A stretch of 13,524 nt of DNA from JACVRW01 sp035705985 (lineage in GTDB: Bacteria > Actinomycetota > Thermoleophilia > Solirubrobacterales > Thermoleophilaceae): the NCBI GenBank assembly GCA_035705985.1, contig DASSVP010000108.1:1-13524 (forward strand), written 5' to 3'. Positions 12,929 through 13,524 of the stretch are shown one piece after another. Each line of letters opens with the position of its first letter. Position 1 is the first letter of the stretch. The position numbers and the translations under genes are program-made. Below the pieces are notes generated by a model. It saw only the letters and a program-made list of their open reading frames with translations, did no database searches and was not told the origin of the DNA.

Positions 12929-12945
12929 GCGGCCACAGTGGCCGC
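12929..12945. promoter_or_regulatory. 17-bp perfect palindrome upstream of the DHFR-domain gene
   Basis: GCGGCCAC (12929-12936) and GTGGCCGC (12938-12945) are perfect arms around A12937. The site ends 6 bp before the Shine-Dalgarno and 17 bp before the GTG start. It is a candidate operator, or a hairpin in the mRNA leader. It shares the 8-1-8 layout, but not the sequence, of the palindrome at 7322-7338. Confidence 0.4.
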
Positions 12946-12951
12946 CTTCCT

Positions 12952-12958
12952 GGGGAGG
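12952..12958 (+). promoter_or_regulatory. Ribosome-binding site of the DHFR-domain gene
   Basis: GGGGAGG lies 4 nt before GTG 12963, supporting this start. Confidence 0.7.
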
Positions 12959-12962
12959 CGCG

Positions 12963-13524
12963 GTGAGCAAGCTTCGGTGTCATATCTCGATCTCGCTGGA
13001 TGGTTTCGTCGCGGGCCCGAATCAGAGCGAGGAGAACCCGCTCGGCGAGGGCGGCGAACGGCTCCACGACTGGGTGGTTCCGCTGGCGGCCTGGCGCGAA
13101 CCCCACGGCAAGCAGGGCGGCGAGGTGAACGCGAGCGCGCGGGTGGTCGAGGAAGCGCGCGAGAACATCGGGGCCGCCGTGATGGGCCGAAACATGTTCG
13201 GCCCTGTCGGCGGCGGTGCCTGGGACGATGGGTGGACGGGCTGGTGGGGCGACAACCCTCCCTACCACTACCCCGTCTTCATCGTCACCCATCACCCGCG
13301 CGATCCCGTCGAGATGGACGGAGGGACCACCTTCCACTTCGTCACCGACGGAATCGAGTCAGCGCTCGAACAGGCCAGGGAGGCCGCCGGCGGCAGGGAC
13401 GTCATGCTCTGGGGCGGCGGCCAGGTCATCCAGCAGTACCTGGCAGCGGGACTGCTGGACGAGCTCGAGCTCCACGTCGTCCCGGTGGTGCTCGGCGACG
13501 GATCGCGCCTCTTCGACAACCTCC
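12963..13524 (+). CDS. Dihydrofolate reductase-family (RibD C-terminal-like) protein, 3' end outside the window
   Basis: The visible part is 187 residues from GTG 12963. It begins with the family opening I-S-I-S-L-D-G-F-V-A-G-P at 8-19 and continues with V-M-G-R-N-M-F-G-P at 73-81. P-V-F-I-V-T-H at 104-110 follows, then the NADPH-loop-like W-G-G-G-Q-V-I-Q-Q-Y-L at 150-160, and L-D-E-L-E-L-H-V-V-P-V-V-L-G-D-G-S-R-L-F near the end. This is the YyaP/YwjB-like branch of the RibD C-terminal fold. These proteins are NADPH-dependent reductases by fold, but their substrates are mostly unknown and they usually do not replace FolA. The gene runs off the window and should need only about ten to thirty more codons. 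Confidence 0.93.
   Translation, partial: MSKLRCHISISLDGFVAGPNQSEENPLGEGGERLHDWVVPLAAWREPHGKQGGEVNASARVVEEARENIGAAVMGRNMFGPVGGGAWDDGWTGWWGDNPPYHYPVFIVTHHPRDPVEMDGGTTFHFVTDGIESALEQAREAAGGRDVMLWGGGQVIQQYLAAGLLDELELHVVPVVLGDGSRLFDNL

Noticed and set aside
1..13524. CRISPR arrays, tRNA/rRNA genes, insertion sequences, prophage or toxin-antitoxin genes
   Set aside because: No regularly spaced repeats, cloverleaf-like sequence, transposase or integrase motif, or terminal inverted repeats were seen.

Overview
The window is very GC-rich and gene-dense. Coding is on both strands, many starts are GTG, and genes are packed with 1 to 20 nt overlaps. The codon style, a putative F420-dependent luciferase-like oxidoreductase, a CsbD protein and an AhpD-like protein suggest a soil actinobacterium, possibly of the Thermoleophilia/Solirubrobacterales type. 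No rRNA or other phylogenetic marker is present, so this is an inference. I see no tRNA, rRNA, CRISPR array, insertion sequence or prophage gene.

Region 1 (1-7336) is a catabolic island of two operons running towards each other, whose stop codons are only 4 nt apart near 2597-2600. The plus-strand operon (1-2596) holds the end of a molybdenum-hydroxylase FAD subunit, its 2Fe-2S subunit, a 3-hydroxyisobutyrate-dehydrogenase-like enzyme, a cupin and a 2-keto-4-pentenoate-hydratase-like protein. The minus-strand operon (7336 down to 2601) holds, in transcription order, a fumarylacetoacetate-hydrolase-family enzyme, an M24 metallohydrolase, a D-2-hydroxyacid dehydrogenase, an SDR and a second 3-hydroxyisobutyrate-dehydrogenase-like enzyme. 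All four junctions in this operon are 4-nt NTGA overlaps. The combination (hydroxylation by a Mo enzyme, C-N and C-C hydrolysis, hydration, several NAD(P) dehydrogenases) looks like a degradation pathway for a cyclic, perhaps N-heterocyclic, compound. The substrate cannot be read from the sequence.

Region 2 (7337-8836) starts with a LysR-type regulator divergent from the catabolic operon. The 85-bp gap contains a good LysR-type box (T-N11-A inside a 6-5-6 dyad) plus a third half-site. The regulator is followed by a small thioredoxin-fold protein and a CsbD-like stress protein.

Region 3 (8841-11264) has an AhpD-like protein and an LLM oxidoreductase in one minus-strand operon. It is divergent from a metallophosphoesterase across a 43-bp gap that carries three CTAGG-type half-sites.

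Region 4 (11236-13524) has an O-methyltransferase and an alpha/beta hydrolase on the minus strand, then a RibD/DHFR-domain protein on the plus strand that runs off the window. A 17-bp perfect palindrome lies just upstream of that last gene.

The most interesting material is the catabolic island, the unusual active-site details of its M24 enzyme and dehydrogenases, and the three dyad-symmetric candidate control sites. No unmistakably new system is visible.
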